DNA of 64,000 nt from Tetraselmis striata (lineage: Eukaryota; Chlorophyta; Chlorodendrophyceae; Chlorodendrales; Chlorodendraceae): NCBI GenBank assembly GCA_006384855.1, contig VCJN01000544.1, positions 285,001 to 349,000 on the forward strand, read 5' to 3'. Each line of letters starts with the position of its first letter. Positions within the stretch are counted from its first letter, which is position 1. The position numbers and the translations under genes were made by a program. Of the stretch, positions 1-10,644 are shown one piece after another. The notes below the pieces were generated by a model, which searched no databases, was not told where the DNA came from, and saw only the letters and a list, made by a program, of their open reading frames with translations.

Positions 1-111
1 TTCGCAGGGTTCGTAGTACCGCGTCGGCCCCCGTAGTTGACCACTGCTGAACCTCCGCCCCCCCCCCCCCCCCCCCCCCCCACCCCACCCTTCCTCCCCG
101 CTGCTGCTCAG
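1..111 (+). other. Intron at window edge with C homopolymer
   Basis: Intronic sequence upstream of the first visible methyltransferase exon. A run of C at about 58-81 is followed by a pyrimidine stretch and the acceptor CTGCTGCTCAG ending at 111. Confidence 0.6.
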
Positions 112-3100
112 GGCCTCACGTGCCCCGAGTTTCCGCCGCCCGTGACCCGCCACTGGGACGATGACGAGCTCTCGGTGCTGAAGGCCACTGACACCAGCGA
201 CAGCGCCTACTTCTGGCCCATGAAGGCCAAGTGAGCTCCCCTCCCCTGGTCTCCCTGCCCCAGGAGCCGCCTCCCTCTCCCTTCTTGCCTCAACTCTTGC
301 GCGGCCTCCATGGGGGAGTCCCCCCACCCCCCCCCTCCCCCTCTGCGCCCGGTTACCCACGTACCCAGCCTGAGAGGCTTCGGCGCTGCGCAGGCCATCC
401 GCCGGCCGGAAGAAGTCCCGGCATGCGTCGGACATCCGCGGGCTGGTGCTGGGCGACGCGCTGTCGTGCGACCTGCCCGTGGACGCCACCACGCTGCGGC
501 ACCAGAAGTCAGAGGAGGTGGCGACCGTGCGGCACGCCTACCAGTCCGCGCCGCCCACGCCCTACATCGCTTACCTGCGCCAGGTGAGGTTCCGGGCGAT
601 GGTCACAGCGGGGGGAAGAGGGGGGCGGGGGGGGGGGGGGGCTGGGAGGCGCACGCCCGCTGCTGGACCCCGGCAGGCTGCAGGGACCCGGCACCCGCGC
701 GGCGGCGGCATGCGTCCCCATGCACCGACGCATGTGGCTGCCATAGTGGCCTGAGCTGTCGGGTGCGCAGGGCGCGGACGACACGCACGTGGCCAACCAC
801 TGCATCTACGAGCTCGGCTTCAGCGACCAGCTGCGCTGCAACCTGGTGCCGTACCGCCGCGACGCCGGCTGGCGCGACATGCCCGCCGCGCACGACGAGG
901 AGCTGTGCTACATGAAGGCGCCCATGGCCATGAAGCTGACGGAGAAGCAGTACACCGACAGCGCCATCAGCAGCTCCATCTGGTCCCGCCAGCTGAAGAA
1001 GATCCCCGCCTTCATGATCAAGGCGCGCCACCACCACCGCCGCGCACCACGGGCTCACCTTTGCCCAGCTTGTCACCCCGGGTCCGCGCCCCTGCAGCCT
1101 TCCCTCGCGCGCACTGTCTGGCCCTGACGATGGCCCGCCTTCTGGTTTGCAGGGCGGGGAGGCCGCGCGCGGTGCCTGCCGCCTCGGGCAGCTGCCGGAG
1201 CTCAAGGAGGGGTGGGAGCTGAGGGAGCAGCGCTTCCCGCTCATCCCCTACTGGTGCCTGACCATGAAGCAGGGCAAGGTGAGGCTGCCGCTGCCGCACG
1301 CCGGCGGATGCTCTGCATGCCCTCGCCGCGGTGCCGCCGATGCTGACGGACTGACTGACGGACTGACTGACTGGCGCTGATGTTGACCGATGTGCTGGCC
1401 GGTTTGCCTGGCTCGGCAGGACCACGACTGCTACGGGCGCCTGTGGTACAGCGACCCGCACCCCACGGTGCACTCGTACCACAAGCCGCACTGGCACCGC
1501 AGCCTCGTGCCCTTCGCGCCCCGCGTGATGACCGTGCGCGAGAAGGCGCGCATCCAGGTGCCTTTCCCTCTAAAACGCCCCCCCCCCCGCCCCCCCCCCC
1601 CCCCCCCCCCCCGGCCCTTTCCCCCTCTCCCTGCCCGCCCCTTTCCCCCTATGTCCCCCCCCCCCCCATCCTTCTTGTCTGCGAGCGTCGGCGCGCTGGT
1701 TGCTGTGTAGTTCGGGGCCTCCATCGCCGCGGCTCCTCATCGGCTGGCTCCTTGCCGCCCTCTCTGTGGCCTCCTGACAAAGTTGTGAGAGATTTCCAAA
1801 TTTCAAATTGATCTGCGGACACGCTGCCCCCCCCCCCCCCCCCCCCCCCCAACCCCCCTGCAGGGCTTCCCCGACAAGTTTGTGTTCCACGGGACGCTGG
1901 AGCACCAGTACAAGCAGATCGCCAACGCGGTGTCGCCGCAGCTCACCAAGTCCCTCATGCGCGGGGTGCTCCAGGCGCACGCGCACAGCTGCCTGGCGGG
2001 CGGCGCGCGCAAGGCGGCCGCGGAGCCGCTGGAGCTGGAGTGGTCCAAGCCGCTGCAGACGTTTGCGGACTTTCTGCGCGGCTTTGACGAGGGGAGCCTG
2101 CCCAAGCTGCGGCGCCACGCCCCAAAGAAGCTCGCGCCGCGCGACATGCCGCAGCTGGAGCCCATGACGTACACCGAGGTGCGCGGTGTCCCCCCCCCCC
2201 CCTTTCCCCCACCTCCCACCCTTTTCGGAGTGCATGCCGGGAGCCATGGACATTGACACGCGCTGATGGAGCATCGGCACTGCTCGCTGGGCATGCCCGG
2301 ATGGCCATCTTGAGGGACGAGGCTGACATGATGCTGCCGGTGCTGGTGCCGCTCGTGCGTTTTGGCGGGCAGATCATCGTGGAGTACAACACCGAGTGGC
2401 GCAGCGACCACTCGACGCGCTACGAGAAGCTGGCGCCCTTTGAGCTGCTCACGATGGTGGAGTCGAACCACATGTGGCACTCGGAGAGCATTCAGGGGCT
2501 GCGGGTGGTCAAGCCCGCCGGCTCCCCTGGCTACCTCACGGAGGTGGCCATCAAGTACCGAGGTCGCTGCCAATCCCCCCCCCCTCCTGCTAGGCGCCAG
2601 CTATTCAACGGATGGGGGAGGCGGGGGGGGAGGGGAGAGGGTCCCCCGAAAACACTTCTCTTTGCTCTTCTTGCCCCCCCCCCCCCTCTGCTGTGCTGAC
2701 CCGTTGACACCCCCCCCACCCCCCCACCCCCGGGCCTCGCCAGGCTTCCCTGTCACGGAGTGGTACGATCTGGACACCCACATCCGCAAGCTGCACTGCT
2801 ACCAGGACTTCCTGGAGGAGATGGGCGAGGACATGTTCAAGCAGGTGGGGGCCTGAAGGGGGGGCGGGGCGGCATTGCCTGCCTGAGTTCCCCCATTGCG
2901 AGGTCCAGCCTCCAGTGCCACGGAATGGGTCTCCTGCGGCTGCGTGCGTGTGATCGTCACACTGACACTTGCGCGTCCCCTGCAGGTGTGCGCCGGGAAG
3001 GTGATGGCTCGCCTGGCCAGGGCCGACCCGGACGGCGGGCCCTGGGAGGCCCTGCTGGAGGACGTGGTGCCCCGGGAGCTGAGGCAGCCCAGCGGCGAGC

Positions 3101-3622
3101 CGGCGGGCACGCTGGTGTCGTTTGTGGCGCACAAGGGGGTGGACGTGGAGGTCGCGCCCGGCACCGCTGTGCCCCAGCTGGCCAAGGCGGACGAGGCGTT
3201 CGATGCCATGGCGAAGAGGTGGGTGCCCGATGAGCCTCCTGGGCCCTGCCAACGCTGCTCATCCAGCTAGGGCACAGCGGGTTTTAGGGTTCACAGGCCC
3301 ACGCTATTCTTTTATGTATTGCCGGTGCGTATCCTACTCCACTATAAGTATTACTGCGTTGCCGGGCTTGACTTATCGATGCCTCGTTACTGACCCTGTT
3401 GACAGGTACGATGAGGAGAAGGCGAACAAACTGTTCCCCGCCAGGCACACCTCCAAGAACAAGCACGCCCAGAAGCAACGGGCGGCCAAGAAGGGCGAAG
3501 ACGGCGGCGGCCAAGGCAGCGGGAAGCACCGAGTCGGCCGACAACTCGGCTGCAGGAGTCGGGAGACGAGGCGGAAACTGCGCCGTAGGGCGCGCCTGCT
3601 GTGGGTTTGCCAGACCCAGTAG
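112..3622 (+). CDS. DNA (cytosine-5) methyltransferase, C-terminal half (5' end outside window)
   Basis: Multi-exon gene entering from the left edge. Exons read as 112-230, 394-583, 771-1022, 1153-1278, 1420-1557, 1864-2178, about 2322-2562, 2744-2844, 2986-3218 and 3406-3622 (TAG), 643 residues in frame. The product should methylate cytosine in nuclear DNA. Seen: LGDALSCDLP (exon 2), the RDMP block, GRLWYSDPHPTVHS, then the motif IX/X region with VREKARIQGFPDKF and QIANAVSPQL. These match plant and animal DNMT/CMT C-termini, where motif X normally reads GNAV; here it is ANAV. Motifs I, IV (PCQ) and VI (ENV) must lie upstream of the window. After motif X come about 340 further residues, including IKYRGFPVTEWYDLD, which looks chromodomain-like, and a basic tail. 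The intron after 1022 lacks a GT donor and appears to start with GC. The acceptor near 2322 is weak. Confidence 0.8.
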
Positions 3623-4070
3623 ACCTCGACCGTGAATGTCATTTATCCATGACGCACCCGGATGTGTTATGTTGGCGGTTCCCCCAGCGACTGCGCTGGA
3701 GGCGTGACCGTGTTTGCCGGTAGCCCGAACACGCCCGACGTATATGGCCAAGGACGGCTGGCGGGAAGCAGTACGGCATTTTGGCACCCTAGGCTGTGTA
3801 AATACGCGCAGCGCTGCATTGAGAAACTCACCGACGCGCAGCAGCGCACCGAGACCCCCCTCCCCAGAACCCTTGCGCGACCTGTCTGAACGTATGTCCG
3901 TGCGCGATGGGGAGGCTACGTTTTGCTGCCGGCGCAAGGAAAGCAAAACCTAGGTCACAAGAGTATTCAGCATGAACACCTCGTGTATTTTGTGTGTAAG
4001 AGTATTCATTGTGCGTAGGTTGGATATCGTCCCTGATACATAACATATGTACGTATATATGTTTATGCAT
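3623..4070. other. Intergenic / 3' flank of the methyltransferase gene
   Basis: No coding exon, RNA gene or clear repeat seen. The methyltransferase 3' UTR must end somewhere in here; I could not pick a polyadenylation signal. Confidence 0.5.
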
Positions 4071-4117
4071 ATGTAAATGTAAATATAAATGCAAATGTAA
4101 ATGTAAATGTAAATGTA
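4071..4117. repeat. ATGTAA hexanucleotide microsatellite
   Basis: Imperfect tandem ATGTAA units, embedded in AT-rich sequence made of ATAT and ACAT steps that continues to about 4200. It forms the target of the TRIM insertion just downstream. Confidence 0.85.
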
Positions 4118-4200
4118 TTTGCTTATGTTTATATATGTACATGTAGATATATACATAAATATACATATACAGATAAATGCATTTACAGATACAGATACAT

Positions 4201-4273
4201 TGTAAGGATATGTACCACACAAATCCCCATGTGGGTACCCAGTGCCTGGTGCGTTTTGCGCAGTATCCTTACA
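4201..4273 (+). repeat. 5' LTR of the TRIM element
   Basis: 73 bp, TG...CA ends with 10-bp terminal inverted repeats; identical by eye to 4437-4509. Confidence 0.88.
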
Positions 4274-4436
4274 GTTGGTGCTTCTACGCACGCGGATCCG
4301 GGTTCGATCCCGCGGAGAAACATATAATATGATATGATATCCCGCAATGTTGGACGACCCGGCCAATGCGGATCGCCACCGAATCCAAGCCGAAACGTTG
4401 CTGGAGGAGGTCCTCCATCCTATGGGGGGGGTGGAG

Positions 4437-4509
4437 TGTAAGGATATGTACCACACAAATCCCCATGTGGGTACCCAGTGCCTGGTGCGTTTTGCGCAGT
4501 ATCCTTACA
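4437..4509 (+). repeat. 3' LTR of the TRIM element
   Basis: 73 bp, identical to 4201-4273, directly preceded by the polypurine tract at about 4423-4436. Confidence 0.88.
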
Positions 4510-4514
4510 TACAT

Positions 4515-5460
4515 ACATACATACATATGCATATACATTTATATATGTACATATATATACAAACAATAGCAAGGGCCGTTGGCTTGATAACATATAGTAG
4601 TACCTGCAGGCTGCATGCACACCCAATTTCAGGTGTATCACGTGTCCGTATACGCGCGTCGGCAACTCGGCACCCGGGTTGTGTGCGTAAGTACTCCACA
4701 GTCACGTTCCGACACCTCGAGCAAGCCGATTTCATCAAGTTAACCGACCCCCGGAATTCACGGAGCTGCTGGGGTCGTCATGAAATTATACCACCAAAAG
4801 CGAAGTTCCCCTATATTTAGGAAGACAACTTCAGTCAGTACGCCCATGCAGGACAGGTTTTGCATTAAAAACATAAGGGGAGCTGCCACATACAGACGGA
4901 GAAAGCAGCACAAGTTGACGGAAATTGCCTGATGAAGCCCACAGAAGTTTGCCCGTAATGTGCGCTTACACCCCCCACCAGAATGCGGCAAGCGAAACTT
5001 TACAACAGTCACTAACTACAGTGTTTGGCGGAACTAAAGTCGACCTGATTGACCTCGGGCAGCTTCAAACAGACTAATGCACAGCCCTGGCCGACATCCA
5101 TAACAGTATTTATGGTCACTTACAGAGGCGCGGCAGCCGGCAACTATCGAGGCCCTGTGATGCCTCTCAAGACAGCCCCGTGGCGACGTGCGTAGCTATT
5201 GGTAGCAGTACATTCTAAAGCACACCTAACACAGGTACTTAATGACAGCTAGTGCTGTCCGTCTCCCAGGGAAACTGCTGCGGCAGGGCAGCTATGGTGG
5301 TAGACACGATGGAGGGGGGGGGGGGGGGGGGGATCTTCGGGTGAGGGGGGCGCGGTCGCGCGCTCCCGCATTCACGCCCCGGCCATCATGCTGATGGCAG
5401 GCAAGCAGCTGCCCGCAGGCTTGCGCATCACGCTGCCGGCACGGGCGCACCACAGGCATG
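4515..5460. other. Intergenic, no gene seen
   Basis: No convincing exon on either strand. A G-run lies at about 5313-5332. An ACAT microsatellite tail follows the TRIM element to about 4525. Confidence 0.4.
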
Positions 5461-5462
5461 CG

Positions 5463-5720
5463 TCAGGGGACATGGCATGCGTCGGCAGGCACATGCAGCG
5501 TCAGGCAGTCTGGCAGCTGGCGCAGGCACCGAGGGCGCGTGTGTGTGGGGGGGGGGGGGGGGGGGGACCAGAGCTGCGGCTCGTCCTCCTCGTCTGACGA
5601 CTCCTCTCCACCGGCATGGCCCCGGGGGCCGCTGCCCAATGTTTGCAGCAGCTGGTCCAGCCGGCTCCCGGGGCCAGCCTGCACCGAAAGCAGTGGTCAC
5701 AGCAGGAAGGCACTGGAGGG

Positions 5721-5760
<40 letters not shown>

Positions 5761-7708
5761 CCAAAGCCGCTGCATGGAGGGCGCCCCGTAGGACGCACAA
5801 GCTGAGTTAGGCGATTATTACGCTAGAGGAGCATGGCCGGTCTAATCCGACAAAAAAACACTAGACATTGTCATTGACACTAGAGCATTGTCCGAGTATT
5901 GTACAAGGTACCGTCCTACAGCTTGCGGCACCGCATAGCCCCAACGTCATTGTAATGGCGGTGCAGGACCGGCATCGGGACTATAATAAAAACACCGCAC
6001 GGAACAATGCGAGCACCTCTGATTTAGGGGCCGTGAAGTAAACTGCCAAATTATCAGTTTATACTACAGGCGCCTGGAATATATGCTTCAACGTTGCGCT
6101 GCCACTTGTTGCTGAAGCTGCTTACTCTTGGGCCGTGGCTACTCAATACTCTAGTCTCTCCCCCCCCCCCCCCCCCCCCAACATCCATTCCTGAGTACAG
6201 CCGACGGCCGTCTGAGGAAATGGGGGGTGGGGGGCAGCAGGGGGGGGGGGGGGGGCAGAACAAAAAAGGGGGATGCGAGGTCGGGGAAGGGGGGCACCTT
6301 GGCACGCATTCCCGCGGCAACCATGCTGCCAAAGGACGCAACCTTGACCGCCGGGGCAGAGGGAGTAGGTGCCGCCGGCGCCCGTCCAGCCTGCAGAGCC
6401 GCCAGGAGAGACCGCAACGGCAGCACGTCCCCTGCCGGACGGCGCATCACGCTGCGGGCAGCACGCCGCTGGGTCAGCTCCTGACCTTGATGGCAGGGGA
6501 GGCGTGACACCGCGACAGCGCCGGCGGCGCACCATGGCTCGCACTCCTCCTCCTCCCCCAACTCAGGCACCCCACGCTTGGCCATGCCCGCCTCCACGAG
6601 CGCGCCAAATTCCACACAGCCGCTCCGCTTCGCTACGCTGGGCAGCGCGCAGGGCGGCGCCTCCGTTGCAGTCGCGCCGCCCGGGGAAGCTGGGCTGCAG
6701 GTGTTGAGCTCATTGTCTAGAAGCGCGCGGAGCCACGTGTTTAGGGTGGGGTCAGTGGCCGGTACTGCCCGCACTCAGACAACACCCAGCCGAGGAAAAG
6801 CCGGGTGAGGGGAGGGATCCAGCTTCATTGTGGCAAGCAGGGGGGGAAAGGGGGCTCACTGAGGCACCGGCGCTTGAGTCCGCCGCTGCGTCCGAAGGAA
6901 AAGCTGCGTGGGGCTGGGCTCCATGGATCCACTGCGATGGCGCTGCATGTGTGGGTATCGATGTGTTGAAACAGAGGAATGTGGGGGGGGGGGGGGGGAG
7001 GCGGGGGCAGGGGGAAGGGTATACTATATCAGGGTATGCCAAATAAGACACGAACATATGCTTTTCTCATCAGCAGTTTGCACCCCCCCCCCCCCCCCGC
7101 CTAGTCCTCAGGTTTCCTCAGCAACAGCGACATCTCACGCCGTGCCGTCTAGCGGCTGCGCAACGCATCAGCACAGAGTGGCAGACCCTCAACTCGCGGA
7201 AGGGATGGGAGGCAGTTCGGCAAACCGGGCTGACCTCTGGACAGGTGCTGCACAGCCTGGGCCCGCATCCTTTTGCGGCGTCTGGAACGCGCTGGTGAGA
7301 TCCTGCTGAACCTGACCCTGTGACAGACCGCCGGTGTCGAACCTGCCAGGCAGCCAGTCAAAGCAGGAGGGAGGCGTCTGCTAAGTAGGCTGGCCATCTC
7401 CTCGACAGGCGTCCAGCGTAGCTGCAAACCTTGCAGACCCCCCCCCCCCCACACACACCACCACACACACGCACACACATCTCCTCCTTCCCCAGCGAAA
7501 GTCCGTAGCGCCCGCACCTGCAGGACCTCCGCGGCGTGCTGCAGAGCGGCGCGTCCCACTGCTGGGCGTGCGTCAGCGGAGTCAGGGCGTCCTGGCCGCC
7601 CAACGGTGCGCCGACTAGCTGCGGTGTCACGGGGGCGGGAGAACCGGCCAGAGCGGGCGCCTGGGCGCGTCGCTTCCCGTGACCATCCTTGCGGGGCGTG
7701 AACTCCAT
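5463..7708 (-). CDS. Probable multi-exon gene, product unknown, exon limits uncertain
   Basis: Several minus-strand blocks look coding (GC-rich, open, low in stops) and are separated by C-run-containing introns, but I could not join them with certainty. A candidate first exon is 7518-7708, beginning MEFTPRKDG. A block near 7200-7310 encodes SAFQTPQKD. A block at about 6300-6760 encodes two similar motifs, FGALVEAGMAKRG and FGSMVAAGMRAK. A block near 5575-5684 ends in the acidic stretch GGEESSDEEDEPQLW. I do not recognise the family. The TPRKD and TPQKD motifs and the acidic tail would suit a nuclear phosphoprotein, but that is only a guess. The region could also contain two genes. Confidence 0.35.
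5722..5757. repeat. 36-nt poly-G run
   Basis: Uninterrupted G homopolymer, the longest in the window. It is poly-C on the strand of the probable minus-strand gene and so probably intronic or 3' of it. Confidence 0.9.
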
Positions 7709-7709
7709 G

Positions 7710-8196
7710 CGTGCCGGCAGCGGGGAGGCGAGGGGGTTGGGCGGGGGTTGGGGCGGGGGCCTTGCTTGGGGCTGACGCGGCGACTTCGCAGTCACCGAGG
7801 CGGCCTGAGGAGCTCACTCGGCGCGGGGCGCTAAAAACAGCTATGGTAGCTAAGACAGCCTGGCACACAGGAAGGCGCAGCAGAGTCTCCGTGAATAAGT
7901 CGAATGGAAGCGTGGGGGCAGCTTCCACTTTTTGGGGCGGCGCGCGTAACTGGTAGCCCGGTCGCGCTAGCTAGGACGACAGGCCACGCGCAGCGATGAG
8001 TTCGCTCGTGCGATGAGCCTGTGCGCGGCAAACGGCGGCGGGCTGCTGATGACGGTTACTGCTTCGGATTTCAAAAAAGCTGACTACCACCACCGTAAGT
8101 ACTGCTGCGATTTCAAAATCCGAACTACAGGTACTGATGGTACCCGCCGTAGCTTCGGGACCTGCAGAGCGTAGCAGTCCCGTCCACTACTACCAG
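7710..8196. other. Upstream flank of the minus-strand gene
   Basis: Would contain the promoter or 5' UTR of the gene ending at 7708. An upstream in-frame stretch (7711-7795) stays open without an ATG. No other feature seen. Confidence 0.3.
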
Positions 8197-8246
8197 GGGT
8201 AAGGGTTTTAGGGTTTTTAAAACCCTAAACCCTAAACCCTTACCCC
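8197..8246. repeat. Head-to-head telomere-like repeat palindrome
   Basis: Two units of AGGGTTTT-type sequence on one side face three CCCTAAA units on the other, giving a near-perfect palindrome bounded by GGGGTAAGGG and CCCTTACCCC. TTTAGGG is the usual telomere repeat of plants and many green algae. This interstitial inverted copy could be a fusion scar, a repair insertion or a repeat end. A shorter relative lies at 19608-19633. Confidence 0.75.
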
Positions 8247-8552
8247 TGCTACTACCCAACGACTAGTTGAATATTATGCAGTATACGCCTGCCGCGGGCG
8301 GATAGATTTTCGGCCTGCCACACAAGCCCGTGGGGGGGCAGGGGATTCCGGGCCTCAAGCCCTACAGCCCTCCATGCGAGGGTCGTAGGGCCTGTGCATG
8401 GCCAGGGGCCGAGGGGGGGGCAGTGAAGTGCACATGCGTTTGTACTAGTCGCTAATACATCCAGAACAAATAAGGGAGGATGGATCATATACAAATATAT
8501 ATATACATGTTGTAGAGCCAATCGTCCTTATCCTACCAGTGATATTAATTAC

Positions 8553-9442
8553 ATGGCCTTTCCGACGTTTGCCACGACGTGAAGTCCGCTATGGGCGTGG
8601 GCGTCCAGATCCTCACGGACCCGTCGGTGCTTATTTCTCTTCCGAAGGGAAGCGCCGGCGGCCGGCCGGCCGATGCTGGGCTTTTTGGGTATGGTGGTAT
8701 CCGCGGGAACACGGTTGCTGTCGATACCACCATTGCCCCTATCCTCGGCGTGTCAAGATCGGATCCAACGACTGCATCGCGCGGGCTGTGGAGCGCCACA
8801 AAATCCATGAGTATGACGAGGGTGTCTGAAACGCGGCCGCCGGCATGCTTCGCTTTGTTCTTTTCGCCGTTTCCGAGTTCGACGGCTCGCTCGCTGGCCC
8901 CGCACGCTTAGGCCTTGCTTCCTGGTGAAGCGAAAGCTAGCCACACACACATTGGCAAAAAAATCGGCCAGCTCTAAGTTGTCTGCGTGGCGCCGCCGTT
9001 TCTCCTTGCTCATCAACATGGCACATGCAGACAACGTTCTTGGCGGGGTCGCGGCCGCGCGCGCGGCACGTGATGGTGCTCCTGCGCCGGCGTCACGTCG
9101 CTTGTCGGCATGTGTTGCTATGACCCGGGTCATTGGCTGCAAGCGTACTCGCCGCGGTTGATGACCGATCCCGGGGCGGTGGTCCCCATTGGTTTTATGT
9201 TATCCTTTCGGTCTTTCTAGTCGTTCCTTGGCTTCAGTGCTTCCCTTGACCCTTTGTTTCATGGCAGCTTGGCGACTTCGTGGTTCCCTTGGCTCAGTCT
9301 TCCTTGGTTCTTGGCTCCATGGCCTCCCGCTCGACCTTGGTTTTATGCTTATGTATGTCTCTGTTTTGCTGGCAACCTTCCATAGTAGCTGTTAGTTCTG
9401 TTTGCAGTGTGCATATCTTAAAGCCCTGATGTTATTAAAAGC
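8553..9442 (+). mobile_element. 5'-truncated LINE copy 1
   Basis: Closely similar along its length to the 3' part of LINE copy 2, starting at the equivalent of 11107 and ending in the same tail (TGATGTTATTAAAA). An 8-bp duplication TTAATTAC flanks it (8545-8552 and 9443-9450). It carries the C-terminal coding region of a non-LTR retrotransposon ORF with frameshifts. 5' truncation plus variable TSD is the normal product of target-primed reverse transcription. Confidence 0.8.
8560..9161 (+). pseudogene. Broken C-terminal LINE ORF (copy 1)
   Basis: Encodes the same blocks as the ORF at 10659-11696 (VGVQILTDPS, RGNTVAVDTTIAPILGV, then RRRFSLLINMAHADNV) but in different frames, so at least two frameshifts separate them. 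No intact product is possible. Confidence 0.7.
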
Positions 9443-9599
9443 TTAATTACGGGGTTTGTCTGTGATTCTGTCTGTGTGTCTGTCTGCCCGTCTGCCTGTC
9501 GTCGACTTTCGAAACGAGTTCGCATACAGATTATTAGACAGATACAAAATATATCCGTTGTAGCTTCCGTGATAATTCCGCGCAGGCCAAAATAGCCGT

Positions 9600-9860
9600 C
9601 GCGCTTACCTGTACCTCGTGCTTACTACCTGTACCGGTACGGGTACCGGTTGCCGGCCGCCCGGCCGCCGCCGGTCGGCGGGCCGGTCGACGTAGTTCGT
9701 CAGGTACACGGGGCGGGCATGGCGCGAAGCGCCGAGCCCGCCGCGTGGACCGGACCCGGACGCCGGACGACCGTCGCCCGTCCGCCTCGCCGCCCGTCCG
9801 TCGACGGACGCCGGGCCTCGGGTCGGCGGGTCGGTGGACGCGGGGCGGTACAATTTCGTA
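9600..9860. other. GC-rich island
   Basis: Strongly GC-rich (CCGG, CGGAC and GTCGG steps) between AT-richer flanks, running up to the SINE at 9887. The ORFs open on both strands look like composition artefacts. Function unknown. Confidence 0.35.
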
Positions 9861-9886
9861 CAATGCAGCGACTAATACGATTGATC

Positions 9887-10131
9887 CATCCCTTGTCCGC
9901 TCGGTAGAGCGGTCGTCTCGTATGCGAGACACCCGTGTTCGATTCCTGGCCGATGCATTTCGGCAATATCGGCCCGGCGTGTCCCGGGTTTACCATGTTA
10001 ATGCATTAGCCCTTCGGGGTTCGAATGAGGCAATGGTCTACGGGCTATGCCCGACCTACTACTGCAGTTGGCGCACGCGGTCAAGTGCTGGGGCGGCTTC
10101 GGCCGATGTCCCGGGGCGAACTTTACTTTAT
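9887..10131 (+). mobile_element. tRNA-derived SINE, full-length copy 1
   Basis: The head is tRNA-like: GCTCGGTAGAGCGG fits an RNA polymerase III A box (about 9899-9912) and GTGTTCGATTCC a B box (about 9935-9946), with a stem-loop between them. A unique body follows and a TTTAC-rich tail ends the element. The 11-bp TSD TACGATTGATC lies at 9876-9886 and 10132-10142. Related copies are at 10314-10562, 52921-53031 and 62259-62520. It needs a LINE for movement; its tail differs from that of the LINE copies here. Confidence 0.88.
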
Positions 10132-10313
10132 TACGATTGATCTTTGCGGCCCTGGATTCCACACTCCTGCAACGGGGTCTACTATATCTATCTGTGTCCT
10201 CGCGTATTCATGTGAATTAATGTATTAATGTGAACAGTGCTTGAGCGCTCACTGCTGTATCTCAGCACCCAGATATGGTCATATGACCAGCAGATATAAC
10301 GGTATTGCCTCGT

Positions 10314-10562
10314 AAAAGTAAAAGTAAAGTTCGCCCCGGGACATTGGCCGAAGCCGCCCCAGCACTTGACCTCGTGCGCCAACTGCAGTCGCAGGCCTGG
10401 CATAGCCCATAGACCATTGCCTCATTCAAACCCCGAAGGGCTAATGCATCAACCGGGTAAACCCGGGACACGCCGGGCCGATATTGACGAAATACATCAG
10501 CCAGGAATCGAACCCGGGTGTCTCGCATACGAGACGACCGCTCTACCGAGCGGACAAGGGAT
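10314..10562 (-). mobile_element. tRNA-derived SINE, full-length copy 2
   Basis: Reverse-strand copy of the SINE at 9887, with the same A box/B box head (near 10500-10555) and a tail reading AAAGTAAAAGTAAAG on the plus strand. The 12-bp TSD GTATTGCCTCGT is at 10302-10313 and 10563-10574. Confidence 0.88.
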
Positions 10563-10644
10563 GTATTGCCTCGTCCACTCGCGCATGTATAGAGCATCTC
10601 CCTGTAACAAAAAAGATTATATAGAGAGCATATCTATTTAGCCA

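Larger units (their letters stand above)
4201..4509 (+). mobile_element. Complete TRIM (terminal-repeat retrotransposon in miniature), 309 bp
   Basis: Two identical 73-bp terminal repeats bound a 163-bp internal region. Each repeat starts TGTAAGGATA and ends TATCCTTACA, so it has the TG...CA ends and short inverted termini of an LTR. The 5-bp target duplication TACAT sits at 4196-4200 and 4510-4514, though the surrounding DNA is ACAT-rich. Two bases after the 5' LTR is TGGTGCTTCTACGC, a possible tRNA primer binding site. A purine tract of eight G followed by TGGAG directly precedes the 3' LTR. The internal part also contains GGGTTCGATCCC, like a tRNA T-arm. It has no coding capacity and must be mobilised in trans. 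The identical LTRs suggest a young insertion. Confidence 0.88.

Noticed and set aside
4274..4320. tRNA gene within the TRIM element
   Set aside because: Only a T-arm-like segment is present; no D-arm or anticodon arm.
8197..8246. True chromosome end
   Set aside because: Only a few units are present, in opposed orientation, with genes and repeats continuing on both sides.
9899..9960. Possible functional tRNA gene
   Set aside because: The A and B boxes are real, but the acceptor stem does not close, the same unit recurs with a fixed body and TSDs, and it is clearly a SINE head.
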